Origin: Myxococcales bacterium
GTDB taxonomy: Bacteria; Myxococcota_A; Polyangia; GCA-2747355
DNA: 53,774 bases
Assembly (NCBI GenBank): GCA_020431405.1
Contig: JAGQIK010000096.1
Location: forward strand, 1 to 53,774
Direction: 5' to 3'
Below the pieces are notes generated by a model. That model was not told the DNA's origin, made no database searches, and saw only the letters and a list, made by a program, of their open reading frames with translations. The position numbers and the translations under genes were made by a program. Of this stretch, positions 1-8,888 are shown piece after piece; within the stretch, counting starts at the first letter, position 1; the number at the start of each line of letters is the position of its first letter.

Positions 1-236
1 GAGCCTTCCGCCGTGCCCGCCGCCGCCGCCGCCGTACCGGCCGCCGGGTCCTTCTTCGCCGAGCCGGCCGCCGCCTTCTCGGTGGTCGCGCCGCTGCCAG
101 CCGCCGCCGAGCCAGCCGCCGCCGCCGCCGTGCCAGCCGCCGTACCGGCGCCTGGCTTCTTCTCCTTCTTACAACCGCTGACCACGAGCGCCGCGCTCGC
201 GACGAGCAGCAGCAGCATCGAAAGTGAACGTTTCAT
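1..236 (-). CDS. Ala/Gly-rich lipoprotein, partial (runs off left edge)
   Basis: The minus-strand frame opens with MKRSLSMLLLLVASAALVVS followed by GC, a signal peptide with the lipobox V-S-G-C, so the product should be a lipid-anchored envelope protein. After the cysteine come Lys-rich residues (KKEKK) and a long low-complexity Ala/Gly/Thr/Ser linker that continues past the window edge. The start is supported by AAGGAG about 8 bases upstream. It resembles the next gene at 494-982 in layout (lipobox, Lys patch, AGT linker), suggesting tandem paralogues. The folded C-terminal part lies outside the window, so no function can be given. Confidence 0.75.
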   Translation of the reverse strand, partial: MKRSLSMLLLLVASAALVVSGCKKEKKPGAGTAAGTAAAAAGSAAAGSGATTEKAAAGSAKKDPAAGTAAAAAGTAEG

Positions 237-353
237 CGGTTCGTCTCCTTCGGCCGTGCGGGGCCTTCTATCGCGCCGAAGCACGTGGTTTTGCCGACTC
301 TCGCGAGCCGATCGAGCGCGCATCTACGATGCGAGGGGCGGGATTACAAGGAA

Positions 354-384
354 AAAGCCCGACCACCACCGGTGGCCGGGCTTT
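354..384 (-). terminator. Rho-independent terminator after the 494-982 lipoprotein
   Basis: An inverted repeat with arms AAAGCCCG and CGGGCTTT continues inward through one mismatch to CCACC/GGTGG, leaving a three-base loop. Read on the minus strand the stem ends in GGGCTTTTT, a classic intrinsic terminator. It sits between the stop of the minus-strand gene at 494 and the start of the next minus-strand gene at 236, so the two lipoprotein genes are probably separate transcripts. Confidence 0.8.
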
Positions 385-493
385 CCAGATCTGATGCGCG
401 ATGAGCCTGGGCGAGGGTCTAGGCTGGCTGCGGCGTACAGCGGTGAGCCAGTGTCAACTCGTCAGGCCATCGGACACGCGCCGACGGCAACAG

Positions 494-982
494 CTACTTG
501 CTGCAGTCGTCGACCCACTTCTTCATCTGCGGCGACGCGGCAGCGGACTTCTTCCACGCGTCCATCGCAGCCTTGCAAGCGGTCGCGAGACCGGCTTTCG
601 GCATCTTCGCCCAGGCGTCGACCGTCGTCTTCCACGCCTTCTTGGCCGGACCCGACGCGGCAGCCGGGAGCTTGCCGAGGTAGCAGCTGTACATCTTGAA
701 GTACGACTTGCACTCCGCGACGCCCGCGACGGCCTCGGGGACATCGCCACCACCGCCAGCGGCCGTGCCCGCAGCGGAGCCGGTGCCCGCAGCGGCCGTG
801 CCTTCTGCGGTGCCGGCCGGCTTGCTCGCCGAGCCGCCCGTGCCCGCGGCAGCCGTTCCGGCAGCGGCGGTGCCAGCAGCAGCGGAACCGGTTCCGGCGC
901 CGTCGCCCTTCTTCTTCTTGCAGCCCGCCAGGGCGAGACTGCAAACAAACGTGATAGCGAGAAGCTTGGTAACGCGTTTCAT
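494..982 (-). CDS. Lipoprotein with Ala/Gly/Thr linker and small Cys-containing C-terminal domain
   Basis: A 162-residue protein. Residues 1-20 form a signal peptide ending in the lipobox L-A-G-C, followed by KKKK. Residues about 25-85 are an AAGT-type repeat linker, and the last 75 residues form a compact Lys/Trp-rich domain with four cysteines (ECKSYF, YSCYLG, ATACKAA, DDCSK), possibly two disulfides. AAAGGAGG before the ATG supports the start. The layout fits a surface or periplasmic lipoprotein with a long flexible stalk. The C-terminal domain is not one I recognise. A terminator lies downstream at 354-384. Confidence 0.85.
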   Translation of the reverse strand: MKRVTKLLAITFVCSLALAGCKKKKGDGAGTGSAAAGTAAAGTAAAGTGGSASKPAGTAEGTAAAGTGSAAGTAAGGGGDVPEAVAGVAECKSYFKMYSCYLGKLPAAASGPAKKAWKTTVDAWAKMPKAGLATACKAAMDAWKKSAAASPQMKKWVDDCSK

Positions 983-1333
983 CGTGTGTCCTCCTTTAGA
1001 GTTTCAACATTCACCAGCCGCAGCCAAGCGCTGAGGGAAACTTCAACTTCAACTGCGCGCAGCATACACGAAAGCTGCGCCTGCGATACACCCTGCCTCG
1101 ACCGACGTCGAGGCTTTCTTGAACATCGTGAAGGTTGCTGTTTATCACACTGTCGGCCCTGCTGGCCAATTCAGATCGTGGCACTTTCGTGGCAGCGCCC
1201 AGCCGCGAAATAATACGTAACTGGTGAGAATCATAGTAGCGGTGGCAGGTTTGTGGCAGGAGGCGGGAATGTCGCGAGCTGCTGCGTATATTTAGACATA
1301 GCCCCACACGATATCGCGCCGAGGAGTCTGCCC
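983..1333. other. Divergent intergenic region
   Basis: This 350-base gap separates the minus-strand lipoprotein from the plus-strand zinc-ribbon gene and holds no convincing gene. It is less GC-rich than its surroundings. The strongest structure seen is two copies of TGGCA-N6-TGGCA, listed separately. GAGGAG just before 1334 is the ribosome binding site of the plus-strand gene; AAAGGAGG near 990 serves the lipoprotein. Confidence 0.6.
1179..1258 (+). promoter_or_regulatory. Two TGGCA-N6-TGGCA elements, possible sigma-54 promoters or activator sites
   Basis: At 1179-1194 the sequence is TGGCACTTTCGTGGCA and at 1243-1258 TGGCAGGTTTGTGGCA. Both have GG and GC dinucleotides separated by 10 bases, as in the sigma-54 consensus TGGCACG-N4-TTGCA, with one mismatch in the -12 element. 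Equally they are 11-bp-period direct repeats of TGGCA, which would suit a dimeric activator. They point toward the gene starting at 1334. Assignment to sigma-54 is inference. Confidence 0.4.
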
Positions 1334-2047
1334 ATGCATGCCTGTGCAACCTTCGACAGCACCTCCTCTGCCTGCGTCCACGCCGGCCACGACGCCTACC
1401 GCGGCGCGTCGATCCGGCCGCTTTGCGGCGTCTGCAATCACACCACCACCGACGGCATCGCGTGTCCGCGCTGCAGCACACCACTATGCACCGAGCATGC
1501 GACGACGGCGGGCGAGCGCTGCGGCGCGTGCGAGGCGACCTACACGCGCTTGCTCGACGACCGTCGCGCCGATCCGTTGCCCACCTGGACGCTGCCGCTG
1601 ATCTACGTGGCCAGCTCCGTCGGTGCTGCGTTGCTGGTGCCGCTCGTCGCGGCGGCCACGCGCAGCGTCGCGCTCGCGTCGCTCAGCGGTCTCGCCGTCG
1701 CGTGCCTGCCGCTGGCCGTCGGCTGGTTTCGCAAGCGGCGCCTTCGGCCGCGCTTCCTGCGCGAGACGCCGTCGAGCCGCTCGCTGCAGGTCAACCACGT
1801 CCCCTTGCCCGCCGAGCCCAAGCCGAAGCTGCCCATCTCGGTGTGGGGTGTCGCCTCGTTCGTGACGAGCCTCGTCTTCTTCATCCCGCTGCTGCCGCTC
1901 GCCGCCATCGTCTTCGGCGGGCTGAGCGTTCGCGACCAAGGCCTTCGCGACACCACGCTGGGACGCACCGGCCTGATCGTCGGCATCGTGATGCTCGGGA
2001 TGCAGGCGATGGTCTTCGGGCTCGCGATGATGTGCAGGGCGTTCTAG
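1334..2047 (+). CDS. Zinc-ribbon/B-box-like membrane protein with DUF4190-like C-terminus
   Basis: A 237-residue protein. The N-terminal half contains clustered cysteines and histidines (LCGVCNH, CPRCSTPLC, HATTAGERCGAC), a B-box-like zinc-binding pattern at residues about 34-72. Two adjacent hydrophobic segments follow at about 95-135. After a basic linker, the C-terminal part (about 180-237) has two more membrane segments around GLSVRDQGLRDTTLGRTG, resembling DUF4190 proteins. ATG 1334 was chosen because GAGGAG lies 7 bases upstream; a longer frame back to 1253 lacks this. Similar B-box/DUF4190 membrane proteins are common in myxobacteria, function unknown. Confidence 0.8.
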   Translation: MHACATFDSTSSACVHAGHDAYRGASIRPLCGVCNHTTTDGIACPRCSTPLCTEHATTAGERCGACEATYTRLLDDRRADPLPTWTLPLIYVASSVGAALLVPLVAAATRSVALASLSGLAVACLPLAVGWFRKRRLRPRFLRETPSSRSLQVNHVPLPAEPKPKLPISVWGVASFVTSLVFFIPLLPLAAIVFGGLSVRDQGLRDTTLGRTGLIVGIVMLGMQAMVFGLAMMCRAF

Positions 2048-2147
2048 CGCGCGCCTCGCTCCGCCCCGCCCCGCCCGCTCGTAGCCCCCTGCTCGTAGCT
2101 CGCGTGCCACGCTCGACAGGCTCGGACGAGACGATAACAATGGGCGC

Positions 2148-2696
2148 ATGAGCGACAGCGCGATCCCTGCACCCGACCTCGACGCCAGCAAGACGCAGCG
2201 TCTCGCCCGCGGCGAGGTCATCGTCGAGAATGAAACCGTCGCCGGCGTGTCGGCGCCGATGGTGCGTGCCTACGCGCGCATCGATGCGCCGCCCGAGCGC
2301 GTCTGGCCGCTGATCGATCAGACCGCCAACTACGAGCGCACGATGGTCGGCGTGAAGCGCTCCGAGGAGCTCAAGCGCGACGGCAACCGCATCCACGCCA
2401 AGGTGACCGTCGGTATGCCCTTTCCGCTGCGCGATCTCACGTCGGTGACCGAGGCGGTGCACACCGTCGAGCCCGGCGTGGCCTATCAGCGCCGCTGGAA
2501 GCTGCTGTCGGGCGACTACCAGCGCAACGAAGGCAGCTGGGCGCTGTTTCCGTTTCCGGGCGCCGAAGGCGCGACGCTGGTGCGCTACGAGCTCTGCGTC
2601 GAGCCCAACATCCGCATCCCCAAGAAGCTGCAGAACTTCGCCCAGACGCGCACGGTGCCCAAGCTCATCGACCGTCTGCGCGAGCTCTCCCGCTGA
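2148..2696 (+). CDS. SRPBCC-family lipid/ligand-binding protein
   Basis: A 182-residue soluble protein. From about residue 38 it follows the START/Bet v1-like (SRPBCC) pattern: a beta-strand start (VRAYARIDAPPERVWPLI), the helix-grip segment DQTANYERTMVGVKRS, then repeated beta strands ending in a C-terminal helix (KLIDRLRELSR). There is no signal peptide and no catalytic motif, so it is assigned only to the fold, which usually binds hydrophobic ligands in a central cavity. It stands alone between a membrane protein and the FG-GAP lipoprotein. Two other SRPBCC genes occur in this window (4953 and 20570); they are not close copies. Confidence 0.8.
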   Translation: MSDSAIPAPDLDASKTQRLARGEVIVENETVAGVSAPMVRAYARIDAPPERVWPLIDQTANYERTMVGVKRSEELKRDGNRIHAKVTVGMPFPLRDLTSVTEAVHTVEPGVAYQRRWKLLSGDYQRNEGSWALFPFPGAEGATLVRYELCVEPNIRIPKKLQNFAQTRTVPKLIDRLRELSR

Positions 2697-2866
2697 ATGG
2701 GGACAGTTGTCCGTTACAGAAACGCTTCAAATCCCCGCTGACCGCCCGCTAACCCGTTGAGATCCGGGGCGCCACAACTGGCCCCCGACTTGCTCTCCCA
2801 CTTCGCACCGAGCGGTAGCCTACAATTCGTCTCAACGGCGCTACGCTTCGGTCGCGGGGGGAACCA

Positions 2867-4940
2867 ATGAAACGCTCGATCGCCACGTTGTGGCTCGCAT
2901 CGCTTATCGCGCTCGCCGGCGCGTGTGGCGAAGGCAGCATCAAAGGAACCGGTGACGGCGGCGGGCCGAGCGGCGGCGACGGGACGAGCGGCGATCTGAT
3001 GTTCAGCGGCGAAGGTGGCGGTCCTCCCGGCGACTGCGCCTCGACCAGCTGCCAGAGCGGCTTGGTCTGCTACCAGGGCAAGTGCGTCGCCGACAACGGC
3101 CCCTGTCAGGGCGGCGACGAGTGCCTCGGCGACAGCTTCTGCCACCAGGGAAGCTGCGTGCCCTACGGCCCCGAGACCAAGCAGAACGACCCCAAGTGCA
3201 AGAACGACGGTTTCGCAGCCGAGGCGCTCGAGCAGCCGGTGGTCAAGTGCAGCTGGACCGGCGGTCAGGTGCGCATGAGCCCGATGGTCGCCGACCTCGA
3301 CGGCGACAAGAAGCCCGAGATCATCTTCAACCTGCACGACGGTACGCTGATCGCGATCCGCGGCGACACCTGCAAAGAGGTCTTCAAGAACACCAAAGCC
3401 AACCTCGCGCTCGGCCAGAACCCGGCCATCGCCGATCTCGACGGCGACGGCGTGCCCGAGATCGTCGGCATCGCCAAGGGCGATCTCGTCACGGTCTTCG
3501 ACAACAAGGGCCAGCAGATCGTGCAGACCACGACCAAGCCGAAGCGACAGTTCAGCGAGTCGTCGGGCGGCGCGGCGATCGCCAACACCGACGGCAAGGG
3601 CCCGCCCGAGATCGTCTACGGCGGCATGGTGCTGCGCTACGAGAACAAGAAGCTCACGGTGGTCTTCAACAAGCCGGTCTACGGCGGCTACCGCGGCGTG
3701 TTTTCGACCGTCGCCGACGTCGACCTCGATGGCGTGCAGGAGATCATCTCCGGCAACACGATCCTCGACGCCGTCACCGGCGCACATCAAGCAGCTCAAG
3801 GGCGGCCACGTCGCCATCGCGCAGTTCGACAAGTCGACACCCGAGCCCGAGATCGTGATCATCTCGTCGCTCAGCAACTCGGCCGCCGAGGTGCGCGTGT
3901 TTCACCCCGTGACCGGCAAGGTCATCTTCGGCCCCTACACGTTCGGCCAGCGCAACGGCGGCGCGCCGACGGTGGCCGACTTCGACGGCGACGGCGAGGC
4001 CGAGTTCGCGGCCGCCGGCTACATCGGATACGCCGTCTTCGATCGCGAGTGCGCGGCGACGCCGCTGCCGCCGCACTGCTACGCCCCCGGCATGCGCTGG
4101 TTCAAGACGACGCAAGACAAGTCGTCGGGCGTGACGGGCTCGTCGGTGTTCGACTTCAACGGCGACGGCAAGGCCGAGGTGGTCTACCGCGACGAGTGCT
4201 GGCTGCGCGTTTACGACGGCAACACCGGCAAGGTGCGCTTCGCGCACGCCATCACCTCGGGCACCAAGATGGAGCTTCCCGCCATCGCCGACGTCGACAA
4301 CGACGGTCACGCCGACATCGTCGTCTCGAGCGACAACTACAACAGCTGCAGCGGCAAGGAGGCCGAGCTCGGCCTCACGCACACCGGCACCACGCAGGGC
4401 GTCTACGTGCTGCAGGACCCCAAGAACCGCTGGATGTCGTCGCGCCCGCTGTGGAACCAGCACGCCTACCACATCACCAACATCAACGACGACCTCAGCG
4501 TGCCGCTGGTGGCGAAGAACAACTGGGACACCTGGAACAACTTCCGCCAGAACACGCAGGGGCTGCTCAAGACCGAAGAGCCGGCGCCCGACCTGACGAC
4601 GGCGAGCGCCTCGGGCATCGACTCCGCGTCGGACTGCAAGACGGCGTGGGTGCTGCAGGCGCGCGTGTGCAACCGCGGCACCAACCGCACGGGCGCGGGC
4701 GTGGTGGCGGGTTTCTACGACGGCGACCCCAACGGCGGTGGCACCAAGCTATGCACCGGCCAGACCACCGGCGCGCTCGACCCGGGGCAGTGCGAGGTCG
4801 TCAAGTGCACTTGGCAGAATCCGACCAAGACGTCGCTGGACCTGTGGATCAAGGCCGACGACGAGGACCGCGAGGTCGAGTGCAAGGAGCTCAACAACCT
4901 GCTGCACCTGCCGGGCGCGCGCTGCGACATCATCGGCTGA
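2867..4940 (+). pseudogene. FG-GAP/VCBS-repeat lipoprotein with one frameshift
   Basis: The frame starting at ATG 2867 encodes a signal peptide ending ALAGAC, a Gly-rich linker, a Cys-rich head (DCASTSCQSGLVCYQGKC and following) and the first VCBS/FG-GAP blades with Ca-binding motifs such as DLDGDKKPEI and DLDGDGVPEIVG. Near 3779-3782 the coding sense jumps to the +1 frame, where the propeller resumes (DFDGDGEAEF, DFNGDGKAEV, DVDNDGHADI) and ends in a CARDB-like domain about residues 570-690 to the stop at 4940. Dropping one base at the TGGCGCAC junction restores a single protein of about 690 residues. It is either a recent loss-of-function mutation, a sequencing error or programmed shifting. 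Predicted to be a surface lipoprotein. Confidence 0.8.
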
Positions 4941-4952
4941 TCGGCTGAGCGG

Positions 4953-5411
<459 letters not shown>

Positions 5412-5441
5412 GGGTTCGAGCTTCGCCGGCGTACCGCATGG

Positions 5442-5487
5442 AGACAATGTGCACTCGCGAGACAGATTGTCTTGTCTGTGAGACAAT
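5442..5487. promoter_or_regulatory. Probable LysR operator in divergent promoter
   Basis: AGACAAT (5442-5448), AGACA-gat-TGTCT (5460-5472) and ATTGTCT...AGACAAT (5466-5472 and 5481-5487) form nested inverted repeats of one half-site. They sit between the divergent SRPBCC gene (start 5411) and LysR gene (start about 5495). The spacing fits a LysR-type multi-site operator that controls both genes; the pairing is inference. Confidence 0.6.
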
Positions 5488-5494
5488 CGCGCGC

Positions 5495-6415
5495 GTGACC
5501 GTGCGCCTCGACGACATGCGCATCTTCGCCGCCGTGGCGCAGCACGAGAGCTTCACGCGCGCCGCCGAGGCGCTCGCGCTTCCCAAGCAGACGGTAAGCC
5601 GCCGCGTGGCTGGGCTCGAAGCAGAGCTCGGCGTGCAGCTGCTGACGCGCACCACACGGCACGTGCGCGCCACCGACGCGGGGCTCGAATACGCCGAGCG
5701 CTGCGCCGACCTGCTGCGTCGCGCCGACGAGGCCAACGACGCCGTGCGGCGCGCCGACGCCGAGCCGCGCGGGCGGCTGCGCGTCACAGCCGATCCGGTT
5801 TTCGGCGAGTCGTTTCTTGGCCCGATCATCTGCGAGTTCGTCGCGCGCTACAGCGCGGTGGAGCTCGAGGTGGTGCTCACGCGACGGCGCGTCGATCTGG
5901 TCGGCGAGGGCTTCGACGTGGCGATCCGCGTTGGCGCGCCGCGCGATCCGGCGCTGACGGTGACGAGCCTCGGGCCAGCGACGATCTGCTATCTCGCCTC
6001 GCCCGACTACGTCGCCCGCCACGGCGCGCTGCGTGCCCCGGCGCAGCTCGAACGGGGCCATCGCGCCATCGTGCTGCTCACCGAGGAAGGCCCCATGCCG
6101 TGGGTCTTTCGCACGCGCGGCGGCGCCGACGATGGGGCGCTGGTGCGCCACGTGCCGCGCGGACCGCTGGCCGTCAGCAGCTTGCGGTTGGCGCGCGAGG
6201 CGGCGCTCGCTGGCCTCGGCGTGGGGCTCTTTCCCGCGTTCTTTTGCGCCGCCGACATCGAGGCCGGCACGCTGCGGCCGCAGCTTTCGCGCTACGTGCC
6301 GGCCGTGGGCAGCGTTTACGTTGCCTACCCGTCATCGCCGTTTGTCTCGGCGCGGGCGCGGGCCTTCATCGATCTCGCCGTCGAGCGGCTGCGCGCCGCG
6401 CGGCCATGGACTTGA
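5495..6415 (+). CDS. LysR-family transcriptional regulator
   Basis: About 306 residues. The N-terminal winged helix-turn-helix reads LDDMRIFAAVAQHESFTRAA, continuing with KQTVSRRVAGLEAELGVQLL, the standard LysR DNA-binding domain. The remainder is a substrate-binding effector domain with the usual GRLRVTADPVFGE opening and DVAIRVG motif, closest in style to the CrgA/AaeR-like subgroup. GTG 5495 is chosen; GTG 5501 and ATG 5516 are alternatives, the last trimming only six residues of the family N-terminus. The ORF also extends upstream to 5438, but that portion overlaps the palindromic operator. It is divergent from an SRPBCC gene, its likely target. Confidence 0.88.
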   Translation: MTVRLDDMRIFAAVAQHESFTRAAEALALPKQTVSRRVAGLEAELGVQLLTRTTRHVRATDAGLEYAERCADLLRRADEANDAVRRADAEPRGRLRVTADPVFGESFLGPIICEFVARYSAVELEVVLTRRRVDLVGEGFDVAIRVGAPRDPALTVTSLGPATICYLASPDYVARHGALRAPAQLERGHRAIVLLTEEGPMPWVFRTRGGADDGALVRHVPRGPLAVSSLRLAREAALAGLGVGLFPAFFCAADIEAGTLRPQLSRYVPAVGSVYVAYPSSPFVSARARAFIDLAVERLRAARPWT

Positions 6416-6444
6416 GGCGCGGTTAGCGTCTATAAGCCTACGCC

Positions 6445-7482
6445 ATGCGAATCGGACTCTGCGGCTACCCGGGCTCGGGCAAATCCACCGTCTTTCAGGC
6501 GCTCGCGCCCGGCTCGTCCACCGAGCGCGGCGGCGTGTCGCTGGGCAACATCAAGGTGCCCGACGCGCGCGTCGATCGCCTCGCCGAGCACTTCAAGCCC
6601 AAGAAGAAGACCTACGCCGAGATCACGTTCATGGACGTCGGCGGCGGCGGTCGCCCCGACACCGGCGCCTTCCCGCCCGAGGTCGTGCAGCAGATGCGCA
6701 ACGCCGACGTGCTGGTGCACGTGGTGCGCGGCTTCGAAAACCCGATGCTGGCCAAGGACGCCGATGTCGCGCGCGACGAGGCGCTCTTCGACGACGAGCT
6801 CCTGCTGCTCGACCTGTCGGTGATGGAGAAGCGCCGCGCGCGCTTTCGCAAGGAGTCGCGCAAGGACCGCGCGGCCGACGTCACCGAGAAGGCCACGGCG
6901 CACCTCGAAAACGGCGAGCCGCTGCGCACGCTCGAGCTCGATGACGACGATCTCGCCACGCTGCGCGACACGCAGCTGCTCTCGCTGACGCCGCTGATCG
7001 TGCTCTACAACCTCTCCGAGGAGCTGTGGAGCGACGACGCGTCCAAGGCGCTGCGCGAGGCCAAGACCCCGTCTCACAACCGCCTCTCGATGGCGATCTG
7101 CGGCGCTATCGAAGCCGAGATCGCCACGCTGTCGGGCGAGGACCAGGCCGAGTTTCTTGAGGGCCTCGGCCTCGGCGAGCCGGCGCGCGACGAGTTCATC
7201 CGCCAGGCCTACCGCCTGCTCGATCTGATCAGCTTCCTCACGGCGGGCCCCGACGAGTGTCGCGCCTGGCCGATCCGACGCGGAACGGTGGCGCGCAAGG
7301 CGGCCGGCAAGGTGCACAGCGACATCGAGCGGGGCTTCATCCGCGCCGAGATCTACCAGCTCGAAGAGCTGCTCGAGCACGGCTCGGAGGCGGCGCTCAA
7401 GTCGGCCGGCAAGATGCGCCTCGAGGGCAAGGAGTACGTCATCCGCGACGGCGACGTGGTCAACTACCGCTTCAACGTGTAG
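6445..7482 (+). CDS. ychF: YchF/OLA1-family P-loop ATPase, divergent paralogue
   Basis: A 345-residue protein of usual YchF length (about 360). The C-terminal TGS part is almost canonical (LISFLTAGPDECRAWPIRRG; ERGFIRAEIY; LRLEGKEYVIRDGDVVNYRFNV-like ending), and the nucleotide-specificity motif is NLSEEL, the NxxE form that makes YchF prefer ATP over GTP. The N-terminal G domain is unusual: the Walker A is GYPGSGKST instead of GLPNVGKST, and the G3 region is DVGGGG rather than DIAGLV. YchF proteins bind ribosomes and act in translation and stress control. Whether this is the only ychF or a second, specialised copy cannot be decided from the window. Confidence 0.85.
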   Translation: MRIGLCGYPGSGKSTVFQALAPGSSTERGGVSLGNIKVPDARVDRLAEHFKPKKKTYAEITFMDVGGGGRPDTGAFPPEVVQQMRNADVLVHVVRGFENPMLAKDADVARDEALFDDELLLLDLSVMEKRRARFRKESRKDRAADVTEKATAHLENGEPLRTLELDDDDLATLRDTQLLSLTPLIVLYNLSEELWSDDASKALREAKTPSHNRLSMAICGAIEAEIATLSGEDQAEFLEGLGLGEPARDEFIRQAYRLLDLISFLTAGPDECRAWPIRRGTVARKAAGKVHSDIERGFIRAEIYQLEELLEHGSEAALKSAGKMRLEGKEYVIRDGDVVNYRFNV

Positions 7483-7604
7483 AGCAGGTGGCCAAAGTCG
7501 CCGTTACGTTTCTCTTTTCGGAGAGGCCGCGAGGCAACAGTCGCCGCTAAGCTGTTGAAAAGACGTGGGCGCGCCGTGGATCGGGAATTGCTCTGACCTC
7601 GGCC

Positions 7605-8888
7605 ATGCATTTCGTCGGTCTATCACGCTGGCCTCGGAGCAGTCGTCCGCGGCGCATCCGCCTCGCGGTTGCCCTGCTGGTCGTCTCGTTCGTCACCACG
7701 TCCGGACTGGCGCTGGCGCCGCGCGCCGAGGCTGCCCCCTGGTCACGAGGCAAAGCCCGCGTCGGCAAGCGGCGGCTGACCCGCGACCTCAAAGCGCTCT
7801 TTCGCCAGGTCCCCAAGACCGAGCTTCACATGCACCTCGGCGGCTCGACGCCGATCAAGATCCTGCGCGACTTCCACGTCGAAAACGGCACGCCGCGCCG
7901 CAAGGTGCGCAAGCAGACGCGCATCGCGCCGGTCTTCCGCAGCCTCAACGACTTCCTCAAGACCTACTACCGCGTGGCCATCGACCAGTCTCCGTCGCAG
8001 ATGGAGCGCGCCGCCGAGGCGCTGGTCAAAGAGGTGGCCAAGGAGAACGTGCGCTACGTCGAGATCCGCAGCTCGATCACCGGCAAGAAGGGCACCGAGC
8101 CGAAGGAGATCGCGGCGGCCATCGAACGCGGCATGAAGAAGGGCGCCGCCTGGGTCAAAAAGAAGAAGGGCTGGGACATGGGCATGAGCTTCATCGTGCT
8201 CGGCCAGCGCCACAAGTCGCCCGCGGAGTCGCTGCAGGCCGCCAAGCTCGCCGTCGAGCTGGCCAAGCAGCCCGGCTCGCTGGTCGGCGGTTTCGACCTC
8301 GCGGGCAGCGAGAGCGATCACAACGTCGACAAGCACCGCGCCGCGCTCGAGTACATCCGCGACCACGGTCAAAAGAACGGCGTGAAGCTGACCATCCACG
8401 CCGGCGAGGTCGAAAACTCCGAGCACCTCAGCGGGCTGCAGTCGATGTGGCACGCGCTCGCCTACAAGCCCGATCGCATCGGCCACATCACGCAGGCGTA
8501 CAAGGACCCCAAGCTGATGAAGGCGCTGCGTGACCAGGGCGTGCACGGCGAGCTCAACCCGTGGTCCAACGTGCAGCTCAAGAGCGTGCGTGACTACGAG
8601 CACTACCCGCTGCGTCAGTTCCTCGCGGCCGGCCTGAGCCTCAGCCTCTCGACGGACAACCGCACCATCTCGAGCATCGACCTCACCAAGCAGCTCGGCC
8701 AGCTCTACCAGCACCGTCAGATCATGAGCTGGCAGGAGATCAAGAAGCTCACGCTGGACGGCATCTCCGCCGGCTTCGCCAGCCAGGCCGAGCGCGATCG
8801 CGTGACCGCCGAGGTGCAGGCCGAGTTCGCGCGCATCGAGTCCGACCCGCGCCACAAGCGCACCATCTCCAAGTACCTCACCCCTTGA
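7605..8888 (+). CDS. Exported adenosine deaminase-family protein
   Basis: A 427-residue protein. Residues about 17-43 are a signal peptide (basic RRPRRIRL stretch, hydrophobic core, cleavage near AEA-AP). The body is an amidohydrolase of the adenosine/AMP deaminase family: metal ligands HMH in KTELHMHLGGS, the TIHAGE motif with catalytic Glu, RIGHIT, and STDN in place of the usual STDD. Adenosine deaminases hydrolyse adenosine to inosine and ammonia with zinc; here the enzyme would act in the periplasm or outside the cell, perhaps scavenging nucleosides. Its last 11 bases overlap the convergent gene at 8878. The specific substrate is not established. Confidence 0.85.
   Translation: MHFVGLSRWPRSSRPRRIRLAVALLVVSFVTTSGLALAPRAEAAPWSRGKARVGKRRLTRDLKALFRQVPKTELHMHLGGSTPIKILRDFHVENGTPRRKVRKQTRIAPVFRSLNDFLKTYYRVAIDQSPSQMERAAEALVKEVAKENVRYVEIRSSITGKKGTEPKEIAAAIERGMKKGAAWVKKKKGWDMGMSFIVLGQRHKSPAESLQAAKLAVELAKQPGSLVGGFDLAGSESDHNVDKHRAALEYIRDHGQKNGVKLTIHAGEVENSEHLSGLQSMWHALAYKPDRIGHITQAYKDPKLMKALRDQGVHGELNPWSNVQLKSVRDYEHYPLRQFLAAGLSLSLSTDNRTISSIDLTKQLGQLYQHRQIMSWQEIKKLTLDGISAGFASQAERDRVTAEVQAEFARIESDPRHKRTISKYLTP

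Noticed and set aside
401-1213. Long plus-strand open frames over the lipoprotein genes
   Set aside because: They are antisense shadows rich in Arg and Ala; the minus-strand frames have signal peptides, ribosome binding sites and a terminator.
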